Source: Pengzhenrongella sp031582905 | GTDB taxonomy: Bacteria > Actinomycetota > Actinomycetes > Actinomycetales > Cellulomonadaceae | Assembly: GCF_031582905.1 (NCBI RefSeq) | Contig: NZ_CP133990.1 | Location: forward strand, 372,001-436,000 | DNA: 64,000 nucleotides | Direction of reading: 5' to 3' | Shown here: piece by piece, positions 9,849-19,317 of the stretch | How positions within the stretch are numbered: the first letter of the stretch is position 1 | Layout of the letters: the number at the start of each line of letters is the position of its first letter | Notes under the pieces: generated by a model | What the model was told of the DNA's origin: nothing | Seen by the model: the letters and a program-made list of their open reading frames with translations, nothing else | The model's database searches: none | Position numbers and translations under genes: made by a program

Positions 9849-10193
9849 ATGGAGACCCTCTACGACGTCCTGCTCGTGCTGCACCTGATCGGCTGGGCCA
9901 TCGTCCTGGGCGCCGCGGTGGTGAGCATGCGGACGCCGACCATCCCGCGCGGGATGCTCCACGGCATCCTCACCGCGCTCGTCACCGGCATCGTGATGGT
10001 CGGGCTGGCGTCCGCGGGGCTCGCGGCCGACGAGCCGAACAACGTGAAGATCGGTCTGAAGCTGCTGATCGCGGTCGTGGTGACGGCGCTCGTCGTCCTC
10101 GGTGGGCGTCGGGAGCGCGTCACGACCGGCCTCCTCGGGGCGATCGCCGGGCTGACCGTCGTCAACGTCGCGATCGCGGTCCTGTGGCAGTGA
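9849..10193 (+). CDS. Small integral membrane protein (114 aa)
   Basis: I do not recognise a characterised family. The 114-residue protein has four hydrophobic stretches (from LLVLHLIGWAIVLGAAVV at residue 8 to the C-terminal GLTVVNVAIAVLWQ), short loops and one acidic loop (ADEPNN). It fills the membrane almost completely. A TACGCT box lies 8 nt before the ATG. The gene is followed after about 100 bp by a DUF456 membrane protein on the same strand. No motif gives a function. Confidence 0.7.
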   Translation: METLYDVLLVLHLIGWAIVLGAAVVSMRTPTIPRGMLHGILTALVTGIVMVGLASAGLAADEPNNVKIGLKLLIAVVVTALVVLGGRRERVTTGLLGAIAGLTVVNVAIAVLWQ

Positions 10194-10197
10194 CCGG

Positions 10198-10262
10198 GCC
10201 CGTGGGGCCGGTCGGGTCGGTCGGCGCGACGGGGCCGGTCGGGCCGGTCGGGCCGGTGCCCG
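10198..10262. repeat. Low-complexity GGGCCGGTC repeats between two membrane-protein genes
   Basis: Imperfect copies of a 9-bp unit GGGCCGGTC run through nearly the entire gap. Nothing else is visible there. Confidence 0.6.
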
Positions 10263-10290
10263 CGGCCGAGCTCCGCTCCCCGGGGCAGCC

Positions 10291-10773
10291 GTGAACGCGC
10301 TCGGCGAGGTGCTCGTCGGGCTGGTCATCCTCATCGGTCTCGTCGGCGTCGTCGTCCAGGTGATCCCCGGGTCGCTGCTCGTGCTGGGCGCCGTGATCGT
10401 GTGGGCGGTCCTGGAGGGCACCGGGATCGGGTGGGCGGTCGCGGTGCTGGCGACCCTGGTCACGGCGGCAGCCCTGGTGGCGAAGTACCTCGTCGCCGGG
10501 CGGCACCTGAAGCGGGCCGGTGTGCCGAACCGGACGCTGGTCATCGGCGGGCTGGCGGGGATCGTCGGCTTCTTCGTCGTGCCCGTCGTCGGGCTGTTCC
10601 TCGGCTTCGTGCTCGCCGTGTACCTCGTCGAGCTCAGCCGGCTGGGGGACGCCACCCGTGCCTGGCGCGCCACCGTGGTGGCCCTGCAGGCCACCGGCAT
10701 CACGATCCTCATCGAGCTCGCCGGCGCCCTCATCGCCTCGGCAGCGTGGCTCATCGCCGTCCTCGCCACCTGA
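10291..10773 (+). CDS. DUF456-domain membrane protein
   Basis: This 160-residue protein has about five membrane helices. The DUF456 pattern is clear: LVGLVILIGLVGVVVQVIPG at the start, a central AGRHLKRAGVPNR loop, then GLAGIVGFFVVPVVGLFLGF. The family is widespread and of unknown function. The start is the GTG at 10291. The gene lies head to tail behind another small membrane protein and before a lipoprotein gene. Confidence 0.82.
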   Translation: MNALGEVLVGLVILIGLVGVVVQVIPGSLLVLGAVIVWAVLEGTGIGWAVAVLATLVTAAALVAKYLVAGRHLKRAGVPNRTLVIGGLAGIVGFFVVPVVGLFLGFVLAVYLVELSRLGDATRAWRATVVALQATGITILIELAGALIASAAWLIAVLAT

Positions 10774-10803
10774 CGCGCACGCCGGTCGCCGGAACGGCTC
10801 CAC

Positions 10804-10809
10804 TAGGGT
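10804..10809 (+). promoter_or_regulatory. -10 box upstream of lipoprotein gene
   Basis: TAGGGT sits 38 nt before the GTG of the lipoprotein gene. No clear -35 box is seen. Confidence 0.35.
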
Positions 10810-10847
10810 CGTCGCGCTCGTCCCGACCGACCCCTGGAGCCCCCACC

Positions 10848-11519
10848 GTGCCTCGCCCCACCGCCCGCCTCGCCGTCGTCCTCGCGTCTGCGGCGCTCCT
10901 CCTCGCCGGCTGCACGTCGTCGGACGACGAGCAGGACACCGCCGACTCGGCCGCCCCGACCGCGTCGGCCGAGGAGGCGCAGGCCGCCGACGAGACGACC
11001 GAGGCCATGCGCGAGGGCGCCGGCGAGGACGCCCAGGAGCAGCCCGTCACCGCGACCCTGCCCGTGCTCGGGTCACGGGAGACCACGGCCGGGAGCACGC
11101 CGCTGCGGGTCGACCTCAACGAGGTCGCGGTATCGGGCGAGGTGATGACCGTGCTCTTCACCGTCCACAACCTCGCCGAGGACACCGACAACTGGCAGGT
11201 CGGCCAGTTCTTCGACGACGGCACCAGCACCGCGCCGCTGGACGCCGACGGCGAGCGCGGCGAGGAGACCAGCACGCTGCGGGCCTTCACCACCGACGGT
11301 GTGACCGTCGTCGATGCGGTCAACGGCATGGCACACCGCGCCGCCTACGACACGGCGGGCGCGTGCGCGTGCTCCGGTGGCCTGTCCAACACCTTCGTCG
11401 GCGCGGGGACGGCGCTCGTGCTGAGCACGTCGTTCGCCGCGCCGCCCGAGGACGTCGACACCGTGACCGTCCAGATCCCGGGCGCCGGGTCCTTCGATGG
11501 CGTCGCGCTGACCCGATGA
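10848..11519 (+). CDS. Secreted lipoprotein, unknown function
   Basis: The protein has 223 residues. The signal peptide ends in the lipobox LLLAGC (Cys near residue 22) followed by TSSDDEQD, so it should be lipid-anchored outside the membrane. A low-complexity Ala/Glu/Asp linker leads to a beta-rich domain (residues about 75-220) with LRVDLNEVAVSGEVMTVLFT and a Cys pair ACACSGG. The fold resembles small immunoglobulin-like surface domains, but I recognise no family. Its stop overlaps a possible ATG of the next gene (ATGA at 11516), suggesting one transcript with the OmpA-domain protein. Confidence 0.75.
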   Translation: MPRPTARLAVVLASAALLLAGCTSSDDEQDTADSAAPTASAEEAQAADETTEAMREGAGEDAQEQPVTATLPVLGSRETTAGSTPLRVDLNEVAVSGEVMTVLFTVHNLAEDTDNWQVGQFFDDGTSTAPLDADGERGEETSTLRAFTTDGVTVVDAVNGMAHRAAYDTAGACACSGGLSNTFVGAGTALVLSTSFAAPPEDVDTVTVQIPGAGSFDGVALTR

Positions 11520-11562
11520 GCGACCGACGCGCGGTCCCCGCCGCTCGCTCGCTCGCGCACCC

Positions 11563-12241
11563 GTGCGGGGCGTGCGGCGGACACAGGGGGTCAGCGCGCT
11601 CGGCGTGCTGGGTGTGGTGGGTCTGCTGGGCGTGCTGGGCGTCGCCGGCGCAGGAGCGGCCCCCGCCGCGGCCGTGGCGACGTCGTCCGCGGCTGCGGCG
11701 GCGTCGCCCAGCCCGACGCCCTCGGAGCCGAGAACCGTCGCTCTCCCCGATCACGACCGACGTCGCGATCGCGCCGGTGGTCCCGCTCACCGGGCCCGTC
11801 CTGCCGGTGGTCGCACCGGTCGCCGAGCTCATCGCGCGGACGGCGAGCGTCGACGGCGCCGTCGGGCGGGACGAGGCGCCCGAGCAGGAGGCGTACACGC
11901 TGTCCGGCGACGTGTTCTTCGAGCCCGACTCCGCCGCGCTCACGCCGCGGGCCGAGGCCGAGCTGGCCACGATCGCCGCGTCGCTCGGCGACGGGCGCCC
12001 GGCATCCGTCGAGGTCGTGGGGCACACCGACTCCGTCGACGACGACGCCCACAACCAGGCGCTCTCCGAGGCGCGCGCGGCGGCCGTCCAGCAGTCTCTG
12101 CTCGCGCAGGTCCCCGGACTGCCGGTGACCACCCAGGGGCGCGGCGAGACCCAGCCCGTCGCGCTCGAGGAGGGGTCACCCGCCGAGGTCGACCGGGCGC
12201 GTGCGCTCAACCGGCGGGTCGAGATCACCGCGACGCGCTGA
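11563..12241 (+). CDS. Secreted OmpA-domain protein, frameshifted
   Basis: This cell-envelope protein carries a C-terminal OmpA-like peptidoglycan-binding domain. Visible features are FEPDSAALTPRAEAELATIA, VEVVGHTDSVDDDAHN, LSEARAAAV and a final NRRVEITATR. The N-terminus in the neighbouring frame is a signal peptide (GVLGVVGLLGVLGVAGAGA) followed by an Ala/Ser/Pro linker. An extra base near 11731 separates the two; removing it gives 225 residues. I place the start at the GTG at 11563. The ATG at 11516, overlapping the lipoprotein stop, is an alternative but would need a second missing base near 11555. The acidic residues and Arg typical of peptidoglycan binding (HTDSV, NRRVE) are present. 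Confidence 0.7.
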
Positions 12242-12289
12242 GGGCGACGGAGGGCTCGACCCCTCACGCCACGCCGGACGAAGCCGATG

Positions 12290-12319
12290 GGTGCGGGAGC
12301 ACCCGTCCGCTCCCGCACC
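12290..12319 (+). terminator. Hairpin between OmpA-domain and chemoreceptor genes
   Basis: A perfect 11-bp stem (GGTGCGGGAGC / GCTCCCGCACC) has an 8-nt loop and ends 12 nt before the chemoreceptor ATG. It may terminate the upstream operon or act as a structured leader. The ribosome-binding site GAGGA lies just downstream of it. Confidence 0.5.
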
Positions 12320-12331
12320 GTCGAGGAACCC

Positions 12332-13912
12332 ATGAAGCGCTTGAGCTCACTGTCGATCGCCCGCCGGCTGGTCGCCGTCGTCCTGGTCACCGCGATCGGG
12401 CTCGTCGCCCTGTCCGTGGTCGCCTCCGTCCAGGTGCGTGACCGCATCATGACGGAGCGCCAGGCCGCGACCCGCACCGTCGTGGAGACCGCGCTCGGCG
12501 TCCTGCAGCACTACGGCGCCGAGGAGGCGGCCGGGCGGCTCTCCCAGAGCGAGGCGCAGGCGTCCGCGATCGAGGCCGTGCGCGCGCTGCGCTACTCGGG
12601 CCAGGAGTACTTCTGGATCAACGACATGGCCCCGACCATGGTCATGCACCCCATGAAGCCCGAGCTCGACGGCACCGACCTGTCCCAGAACGAGGACCCG
12701 GACGGCAAGCGGCTGTTCGTCGAGATGGTCGACGTCGTGCGGGCCGACGGCGCGGGCTTCGTCGCCTACCAGTGGCCGAAGCCGGGCATGGACGCGCCCC
12801 AGCCCAAGGTCTCCTACGTCGCGGGCTTCGAGCCGTGGGGCTGGGTCATCGGGTCCGGGGTGTACGTCGACGACGTGCAGGGCGCTGCGCTCGCGGACGC
12901 CCGCCGTCTGCTGATCGCCGCCCTGATGATCGTCATGGTCACCGCCGGCGTGAGCGTGGTCGTGGGGCGCAGCATCGTGCGGCCGCTGCGGCGGGCCACC
13001 GATCTGCTCGCGGCCGGTGACCTGGCCACGCGTCTGGACACCGGTCGGGGGCGGACGGAGCTCGACCACCTCGCCGCCCAGCTGAACGCCACCCTCGACC
13101 GGGCGTCCGCGGTGACCGCGGGCGTCACGGCCGCCGCCGGTGAGCTGGACGCCGCCGCCGTCCGCCTCGTCGCGAGCAGCGACGGGCTCGCCCGTGGGGC
13201 CGAGGACGCCGCCCGGGTGACGGAGTCGGTCTCCGGCACCGCGGAGGAGGTGAGCGTCGGGATCGACACCGTGGCGTCCGGCACGCAGGAGATGGGGACG
13301 TCGATCGCGGAGATCGCGCGCAACGCGAACGCGGTCGCGAAGATCGCGGCCGAGGCCGTCGAGGTCGCGACCGCGACGAACGCCACGGTCGCCGAGCTCG
13401 GCACGTCGTCGGCCGAGATCGGCAGCGTCGTCAAGGTCATCACGTCGATCGCGGAGCAGACGAACCTGCTCGCCCTCAACGCCACCATCGAGGCGGCTCG
13501 CGCCGGGGACGCGGGGAAGGGCTTCGCCGTCGTCGCCGGGGAGGTCAAGGACCTCGCGCAGGAGACCGCCCGCGCCACCGGCGACATCTCGGCGCGCGTG
13601 GTCGCGATCCAGAGCGCCGCGTCGCAGGCAGCCGGGGAGATCGCGCGGATCAGCGAGATCATCGCGCGGGTCAACGACTTCCAGACGACGATCGCCGGCG
13701 CGGTGGAGGAGCAGACCGCGACGACGGCGGCCATGGCCGACAGCGTGGAGCGGGTCGCCGTCGGCGGGCGCGGGATCTCGGTCGCGCTGGCCGCCGTCGG
13801 CGAGTCGTCGCAGCGCACCGGCGTGGACATCGAGGCCATCCGGTCCGCCGCGCACGACCTCGCGGAGACGTCGGCGCGCTTGCAGGGTGCGGTGGCGGTG
13901 CTGGGTGGCTGA
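12332..13912 (+). CDS. Methyl-accepting chemotaxis protein with sCache-type sensor
   Basis: This 526-residue chemoreceptor has helix 1 at residues about 12-32 (LVAVVLVTAIGLVALSVVAS). A periplasmic-side single-Cache domain has YFWINDMAPTMVMHP and GWVIGSGVYVDD, and helix 2 lies near residue 190. A HAMP segment (RSIVRPLRRATDLLAAGDLA) is followed by a signalling domain with the hairpin tip IAEQTNLLALNATIEAARAG and AGKGFAVVAGEVKDLAQETA. These features resemble receptors for small organic acids. The start is supported by GAGGA 5 nt upstream of the ATG at 12332. No che or flagellar genes are in the window. No C-terminal CheR-binding pentapeptide is visible. Confidence 0.92.
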   Translation: MKRLSSLSIARRLVAVVLVTAIGLVALSVVASVQVRDRIMTERQAATRTVVETALGVLQHYGAEEAAGRLSQSEAQASAIEAVRALRYSGQEYFWINDMAPTMVMHPMKPELDGTDLSQNEDPDGKRLFVEMVDVVRADGAGFVAYQWPKPGMDAPQPKVSYVAGFEPWGWVIGSGVYVDDVQGAALADARRLLIAALMIVMVTAGVSVVVGRSIVRPLRRATDLLAAGDLATRLDTGRGRTELDHLAAQLNATLDRASAVTAGVTAAAGELDAAAVRLVASSDGLARGAEDAARVTESVSGTAEEVSVGIDTVASGTQEMGTSIAEIARNANAVAKIAAEAVEVATATNATVAELGTSSAEIGSVVKVITSIAEQTNLLALNATIEAARAGDAGKGFAVVAGEVKDLAQETARATGDISARVVAIQSAASQAAGEIARISEIIARVNDFQTTIAGAVEEQTATTAAMADSVERVAVGGRGISVALAAVGESSQRTGVDIEAIRSAAHDLAETSARLQGAVAVLGG

Positions 13913-14035
13913 CGGCGCGGCGCAGCTGACGGCTCCCGTGTGCGGCCGCGTGCGGCGGGCGGGCGGCGGGCGTGCGGCGGTGCGTCGGAGGGAGGCGTGA
14001 CGTAGCGCTCGTCGTCGCGTGTGGGTGGTCGCGCC

Positions 14036-14041
14036 TACCCT
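14036..14041 (+). promoter_or_regulatory. -10 box of a probable leaderless promoter
   Basis: TACCCT lies 9 nt before the helicase ATG. No ribosome-binding site fits in between. Confidence 0.45.
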
Positions 14042-14050
14042 GGTGGTGCC

Positions 14051-16689
14051 ATGACGTCGCTCTTCGAGAACCTCCCGCTGCCCGGACTCACCCCTGCGGA
14101 GCTGAGCCCGCGCGACGCCGCCGGGACGCCTCGCGGGGGCCCGCGCGCACCGGGGGCCGCGCCCGGCGCTGCGCCGACCGAGGTGTCGACCGCTGCGCCG
14201 ACCGATGCGTCGACGGGCGCCCCAGACGGCGCAGTCGGGGCGTCCAGGCGTTCGTCCGGCGTCCCCGGACACGGGTCGACCCCTCGGCGCGCGACCCGGA
14301 GAGCCTGCTCACCGGGCTCAACCCGCAGCAGCGCGAGGCCGTGCTGCACGCGGGGAGCCCGCTGCTCATCGTCGCCGGCGCCGGGTCGGGCAAGACGCGG
14401 GTGCTCACCCACCGCATCGCGTACCTGCTGGGCACCGGACGGGCCCGGCCGGGCGAGATCCTCGCCATCACGTTCACCAACAAGGCCGCGGGCGAGATGC
14501 GCGAGCGGGTCGAGTCCCTCGTGGGGCCGGCCGCCCGGATGATGTGGGTGTCGACGTTCCACTCCGCGTGCGTGCGCATCCTGCGCAAGGAGGCGGCCAC
14601 GCTCGGCCTGCGCTCGACGTTCTCCATCTACGACGCCGCGGACTCGCAGCGGCTCATGACGATGGTCGCCCGCGAGCTCGAGCTCGACCCCAAGAAGTAC
14701 CCGCCGAAGGCGCTCGGCTCGCGGATCTCCGCGCTCAAGGACGAGCTCGTCGACCCCGAGACCTTCGCCCGCGAGAGCGGGGCGTCGTCGGGCGCCGCCA
14801 ACGACTTCGACGCCGTGCTCGCCCAGGCCTACGAGCGATACCAGGCGCGGCTGCGCCAGGCGCACGCGCTCGACTTCGACGACCTGATCATGACCACCGT
14901 CAACCTGCTGCAGGCGTTCCCTGCGGTGGCCCAGCACTACCGCCGCCGCTTCCGGCACGTGCTGGTCGACGAGTACCAGGACACGAACCACGCGCAGTAC
15001 ACGCTCGTCCGTGAGCTCGCGGGGCACGACCCCGCACGGGACGCCGAGGACGGCGTCGCCACCGCCGGCTCGGCCGACGGGGGCGACGTCGAGCCCGGGA
15101 GCTCACCGTCGTCGGCGACGCCGACCAGTCGATCTACGCGTTCCGCGGTGCGACCATCCGCAACATCCTCGAGTTCGAGGCCGACTACCCCAGCGCGCGC
15201 ACCATCCTCCTCGAGCAGAACTACCGCTCGACCCAGACGATCCTCACCGCCGCCAACGCGGTCATCTCCCGCAACCCGGGCCGCAAGCCCAAGCGGCTGT
15301 GGACGGACTCGGGGGCCGGCGCGCAGATCGTCGGCTACGTCGCGGACAACGAGCACGAGGAGGCCCGCTTCGTCGCCGAGGAGATCGACCGGCTGAGCGA
15401 CTCCGACGGCGTGCGACCCGGCGACGTCGCGATCTTCTACCGCGCGAACGCCCAGGCCCGCGCGCTCGAGGAGGTGCTCATCCGCGTCGGGCTGCCCTAC
15501 AAGGTGGTCGGGGGGACGCGGTTCTACGAGCGTCGGGAGATCAAGGACGCCGTCGCCTACCTGCGCGCGGTCGACAACCCCGACGACGACGTCAACGTGC
15601 GCCGCATCCTCAACGTGCCCAAGCGTGGGCTGGGGGACCGGTCCGAGGCGATGGTCGCGGCCTTCGCCGACCGCGAGCGGATCTCGTTCGGCGCCGCGCT
15701 GGACCGCGTCGACGAGGTGCCCGGGCTTGCGTCCCGCTCGGCCAACGGGCTCCGGGCGTTCGCGGCGATGATGGCCGACCTGCGCGCGCTCGCGGCCTCC
15801 GGTGCCGGCGCCGCCGCGGTGCTCGGCGCGGTGCTCGACCGCAGCGGCTACCTCGCCGAGCTGCGGGAGAGCGAGGACCCGCAGGACCAGTCCCGCGTGG
15901 AGAACCTCGCCGAGCTGCACGCCGTCGCGACCGAGTTCGAGCAGAGCGACCCCGAGGCCGACCTCGCGGACTTCCTCGAGCGCATCTCCCTCGTCGCCGA
16001 CGCCGACCAGATCCCCAGCTCCGACGACGCCGACGGCGCCCCCGGGTCGACCAGGGCGTCGTCACCCTCATGACGCTGCACACCGCGAAGGGCCTGGAGT
16101 TCCCGGTGGTGTTCCTCACCGGGCTCGAGGACGGCACCTTCCCGCACATGCGGTCCCTCGCGGACACCGACCAGCTCGCGGAGGAGCGCCGGCTCGCGTA
16201 CGTCGGCCTGACCCGCGCCCGGCAGCGGCTGTACATCTCGCGCGCCGCCGTCCGGACGTCGTGGGGGTGCCGAACGAGTTCCCGGCGAGCCGGTTCCTCG
16301 ACGACCTGCCCGACGAGCTCCTCGACTGGCGCCGTCGGGAGTCGAGCATGGCCGTCCTGCGGTCCGGCGCCGGGTACGGGTCGGGGTACGGCGTGGGCGG
16401 GTACGCGCCCGGGTCGTACGGCAACGGGTCGGGCGCACCCCGCACCGGTCCGGCCAAGCGCGCCGTGCCGCCGTCGCCGGACGGCCCGACGTTCGGGTCC
16501 GCGACCCCGCGGCCGGCCGGCGACGTGCCGAGCCTGCAGGTCGGCGACCGCGTCACGCACGACGCGTACGGGCTCGGCACGGTGGTGGTGGTCGAGGGCG
16601 CCGGACCGAACGCAGTCGCGAAGATCGACTTCGGCTCCGAGGGGACCAAGCGGCTGCTGCTGCGGTACTCGCCGGTCAGCAAGCTGTAG
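14051..16689 (+). CDS. pcrA: ATP-dependent DNA helicase PcrA/UvrD, four frameshifts
   Basis: This superfamily 1A 3'-5' helicase serves nucleotide excision repair and replication-fork maintenance. The helicase motifs appear in order: the Q motif GLNPQQREAVLHAG; Walker A AGAGSGKTRVLTHR (near 14380); TFTNKAAGEM; the Walker B region HVLVDEYQDTNHAQY; GDADQSIYAFRGA; LLEQNYRSTQTIL; VVTLMTLHTAKGLEFPVVFL; and AYVGLTRARQRLY. A C-terminal Tudor-like domain (GDRVTHDAYGLGTVVVVEG) follows. Single bases are missing near 14274, 15098, 16040 and 16256, each in a G or C run. Restoring all four gives 880 residues. The N-terminal 95 residues are a low-complexity Ala/Pro/Thr extension. A gene of this type is normally needed for growth, so I read the breaks as sequence errors. 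Confidence 0.88.
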
Positions 16690-16807
16690 GCGCTCCGAGG
16701 GCTCGAGCTGCTCCCACGACCGGACGTCGACCCGCAGGCGCCGCACACCGGCGGGCCTGTGGTCGGGGCGACATCGGCTCGATGTGAAGTGCACCGAGCG
16801 CCGCGAC

Positions 16808-16813
16808 TACCAT
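16808..16813 (+). promoter_or_regulatory. Probable sucC promoter (-10)
   Basis: TACCAT with TGTGAA 18 nt upstream (16784-16789) is the best promoter-like pair before sucC. It leaves a leader of about 55 nt containing GGAAGGA. Confidence 0.35.
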
Positions 16814-16874
16814 CACCGAGGCGGCGTGGTCATCGGACGGCACACGTCAGCGGCGACGGAAGGACCCATCCAAG

Positions 16875-18041
16875 GTGGACCTGTTCGAGTACCAGGCACG
16901 AGACATGTTCGAGAAGCACGGCGTCCCCGTGCTCGGCGGCATCGTCGCCACGACGCCCGAGGAGGCTCGCGCAGCTGCCGAGCAGCTCGGTGGCGGGACC
17001 GTGGTCGTCAAGGCCCAGGTCAAGACGGGTGGTCGGGGCAAGGCCGGCGGCGTCAAGCTGGCGCACAACTCCGACGAGGCGGCCGAGAAGGCCGGTGACA
17101 TCCTCGGCATGGACATCAAGGGCCACACGGTGCACCGCGTGATGATCGCCGCGGGCGCCAAGATCGCCGAGGAGTTCTACTTCTCGCTCCTGCTGGACCG
17201 CGCCGAGCGCCGGTACCTGGCGATGGCGTCCGTCGAGGGCGGCGTGGAGATCGAGCAGCTCGCGGTCGAGCGCCCCGAGGCGCTGGCCCGCGTCGCCGTC
17301 GACCCGCAGGTCGGGATCGACGACGCCAAGGCCCGTGAGATCGCGCAGGCCGCCGGCTTCCCGGACGCGATCCTCGACGCCGTCGCGAACGTCTTCGTCA
17401 AGCTGTGGGACGTCTACCGGAACGAGGACGCCACGCTGGTCGAGGTGAACCCGCTGGTCCGGACCGAGGACGGCGAGATCGTCGCGCTCGACGGCAAGGT
17501 GACGCTGGACGAGAACGCGGAGTTCCGCCACGCCGACCACGCCGAGCTCGAGGACGCCCAGGCGGCCGACCCGCTCGAGGCGAAGGCCAAGGAGAAGGGC
17601 CTCAACTACGTCAAGCTCGACGGCGAGGTCGGCATCATCGGCAACGGCGCCGGGCTGGTCATGAGCACGCTCGACGTCGTCGCGTACGCCGGCGAGGAGC
17701 ACGGCGGCGTCAAGCCCGCCAACTTCCTCGACATCGGCGGTGGCGCGTCGGCCGAGGTCATGGCGAACGGGCTCGACATCATCCTGTCCGACCCGCAGGT
17801 CAAGTCGGTGTTCGTCAACGTCTTCGGTGGGATCACCGCGTGCGACGCCGTCGCGAACGGCATCGTGCAGGCGCTGGCGATGCTCGGGGACAAGGAGAAC
17901 AAGCCGCTCGTGGTCCGGCTGGACGGCAACAACGTCGTCGAGGGCCGCGCGATCCTCGAGAAGGCCGCCCACCCGATGGTCACGCTGGCCGACACCATGG
18001 ACGGCGGCGCGGCCAAGGCCGCCGAGCTGGCCAACGCCTGA
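16875..18041 (+). CDS. sucC: Succinyl-CoA synthetase (ADP-forming) beta subunit
   Basis: The 388-residue beta chain forms a heterodimer with SucD and converts succinyl-CoA, ADP and phosphate to succinate, CoA and ATP in the TCA cycle. It begins VDLFEYQARDMFEKHGVPV, typical of the family. It has the ATP-grasp region (VVVKAQVKTGGRGKAGGVKL), VEVNPLV and the C-terminal GIIGNGAGLVMSTLD and NVFGGITACD segments. The start is the GTG at 16875, with GGAAGGA about 11 nt upstream. sucD follows after 33 bp. No internal break is seen. Length and motifs agree with actinobacterial SucC. Confidence 0.97.
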   Translation: MDLFEYQARDMFEKHGVPVLGGIVATTPEEARAAAEQLGGGTVVVKAQVKTGGRGKAGGVKLAHNSDEAAEKAGDILGMDIKGHTVHRVMIAAGAKIAEEFYFSLLLDRAERRYLAMASVEGGVEIEQLAVERPEALARVAVDPQVGIDDAKAREIAQAAGFPDAILDAVANVFVKLWDVYRNEDATLVEVNPLVRTEDGEIVALDGKVTLDENAEFRHADHAELEDAQAADPLEAKAKEKGLNYVKLDGEVGIIGNGAGLVMSTLDVVAYAGEEHGGVKPANFLDIGGGASAEVMANGLDIILSDPQVKSVFVNVFGGITACDAVANGIVQALAMLGDKENKPLVVRLDGNNVVEGRAILEKAAHPMVTLADTMDGGAAKAAELANA

Positions 18042-18074
18042 GCCCCGGCCGAGAAGAAAGAGACTGATACCCCC

Positions 18075-18965
18075 ATGGCAATCTTCCTGACCGAGAGCTC
18101 CAAGGTCATCGTCCAGGGCATGACCGGCTCCGAGGGCCAGAAGCACACGACGCGCATGCTCGCGTCGGGCACCGCCGTCGTCGGCGGCGTCAACCCGCGC
18201 AAGGCGGGCACGTCCGTCGACTTCACCACCGCCGACGGCGCCGTCTCGGTGCCGGTGTTCGGCTCCGTGAAGGAGGCCGTCGCGGAGACCGGCGCCGACG
18301 TGTCCGTCATCTTCGTGCCGCCGGCCCACACCAAGGGCGCCGTCCTCGAGGCCGTCGACGCGGGCGTGCCGCTCGTCGTCATCATCACCGAGGGCGTGCC
18401 GGTCGCCGACACCGCCGAGTTCTTCTCCTACGCGCAGTCCAAGGGTGTCCGGCTCATCGGCCCCAACTGCCCCGGCCTCATCAGCCCCGGGAAGTCGAAC
18501 GTCGGGATCATCCCGGCCGACATCTCCGGCGCCGGCAAGATCGGCCTCGTGTCGAAGTCCGGCACGCTGACCTACCAGATGATGTACGAGCTGCGGGACT
18601 TCGGGTTCTCCACCGCGATCGGCATCGGCGGCGACCCGATCATCGGGACCACGCACATCGACGCCCTCCAGGCGTTCGAGGCGGACCCGGAGACCGAGGC
18701 GATCGTCATGATCGGCGAGATCGGTGGCGACGCGGAGGAGCGTGCGGCGGCCTTCATCAAGGACAACGTGACGAAGCCGGTCGTCGGCTACGTCGCCGGG
18801 TTCACCGCGCCCGAGGGCAAGACGATGGGCCACGCCGGCGCGATCGTGTCGGGCTCGTCCGGCACCGCGCAGGCGAAGAAGGAGGCCCTCGAGGCCGCCG
18901 GGGTCAAGGTCGGCAAGACGCCGAGCGAGACCGCGGAGCTCATGCGGTCGATCCTCTCCGCCTGA
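18075..18965 (+). CDS. sucD: Succinyl-CoA synthetase alpha subunit
   Basis: The 296-residue alpha chain carries the CoA site and the phospho-histidine. Visible motifs are VQGMTGSEGQKHT at the start, GLISPGKSNVGIIP, GLVSKSGTLTYQ, GIGGDPIIGTTHIDALQAF, and the active-site His in KTMGHAGAIVSGSSGTAQ (near residue 256). It lies 33 bp behind sucC and is followed by a strong hairpin terminator, so the two form one operon. Confidence 0.97.
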   Translation: MAIFLTESSKVIVQGMTGSEGQKHTTRMLASGTAVVGGVNPRKAGTSVDFTTADGAVSVPVFGSVKEAVAETGADVSVIFVPPAHTKGAVLEAVDAGVPLVVIITEGVPVADTAEFFSYAQSKGVRLIGPNCPGLISPGKSNVGIIPADISGAGKIGLVSKSGTLTYQMMYELRDFGFSTAIGIGGDPIIGTTHIDALQAFEADPETEAIVMIGEIGGDAEERAAAFIKDNVTKPVVGYVAGFTAPEGKTMGHAGAIVSGSSGTAQAKKEALEAAGVKVGKTPSETAELMRSILSA

Positions 18966-19011
18966 CCTCTCCTCGAGCGGCGCCCGCCTGACGGCGCCGA
19001 GCACGGCTCAC

Positions 19012-19043
19012 GACGGCGTCGGTCCACCCGGACCGGCGCCGTC
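19012..19043 (+). terminator. sucCD terminator hairpin
   Basis: A 14-bp stem (13 of 14 paired) GACGGCGTCGGTCC / GGACCGGCGCCGTC has the 4-nt loop ACCC and is followed by GTCGTCT. Confidence 0.75.
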
Positions 19044-19066
19044 GTCGTCTCTGCCGTCGCGCACGA

Positions 19067-19185
19067 GCCGCCGTCCCGCACAGGCTGCCGTGCCTCGCGA
19101 GCCGCTGTCCCTCCCCAGCCGCCGTCCCTCCCCAGCCGCCGTCCCGCGCGAGCCGCCGTCTCTCGCGAGCCGCCGTCTCTCGCGA
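19067..19185. repeat. 17-bp tandem repeat (minisatellite), seven copies
   Basis: Seven units of 17 bp start at 19067, 19084, 19101, 19118, 19135, 19152 and 19169, with a consensus near GCCGCCGTCCCTCGCGA. The last two are identical. The period is not a multiple of three and the array lies between the sucCD terminator and the next gene, so it is noncoding. Several units contain the palindrome CTCGCGAG across their junctions. The rest of the 352-bp gap shows only the terminator and the DUF6350 promoter region. Confidence 0.9.
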
Positions 19186-19317
19186 GCCGTGTGGCGCGGC
19201 GGGCGGGTGGGCGGACGGGCCCGGTGCGGCGACGTCGGGCACGTCACAGGGCGTCGATGACGGTCCGCCCGGCGCGGCGGGAGCCGGCCGGACGGTCGCG
19301 TCGGTGACCATGGAGCG

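Noticed and set aside
14051..16689. Programmed frameshifting in pcrA
   Set aside because: Four shifts in one gene, each at a different G/C run without slippery heptamers or pseudoknots, and the same kind of break in 17 other genes.
19067..19185. CRISPR array
   Set aside because: The 17-bp units follow directly without unique spacers and no cas genes are near.
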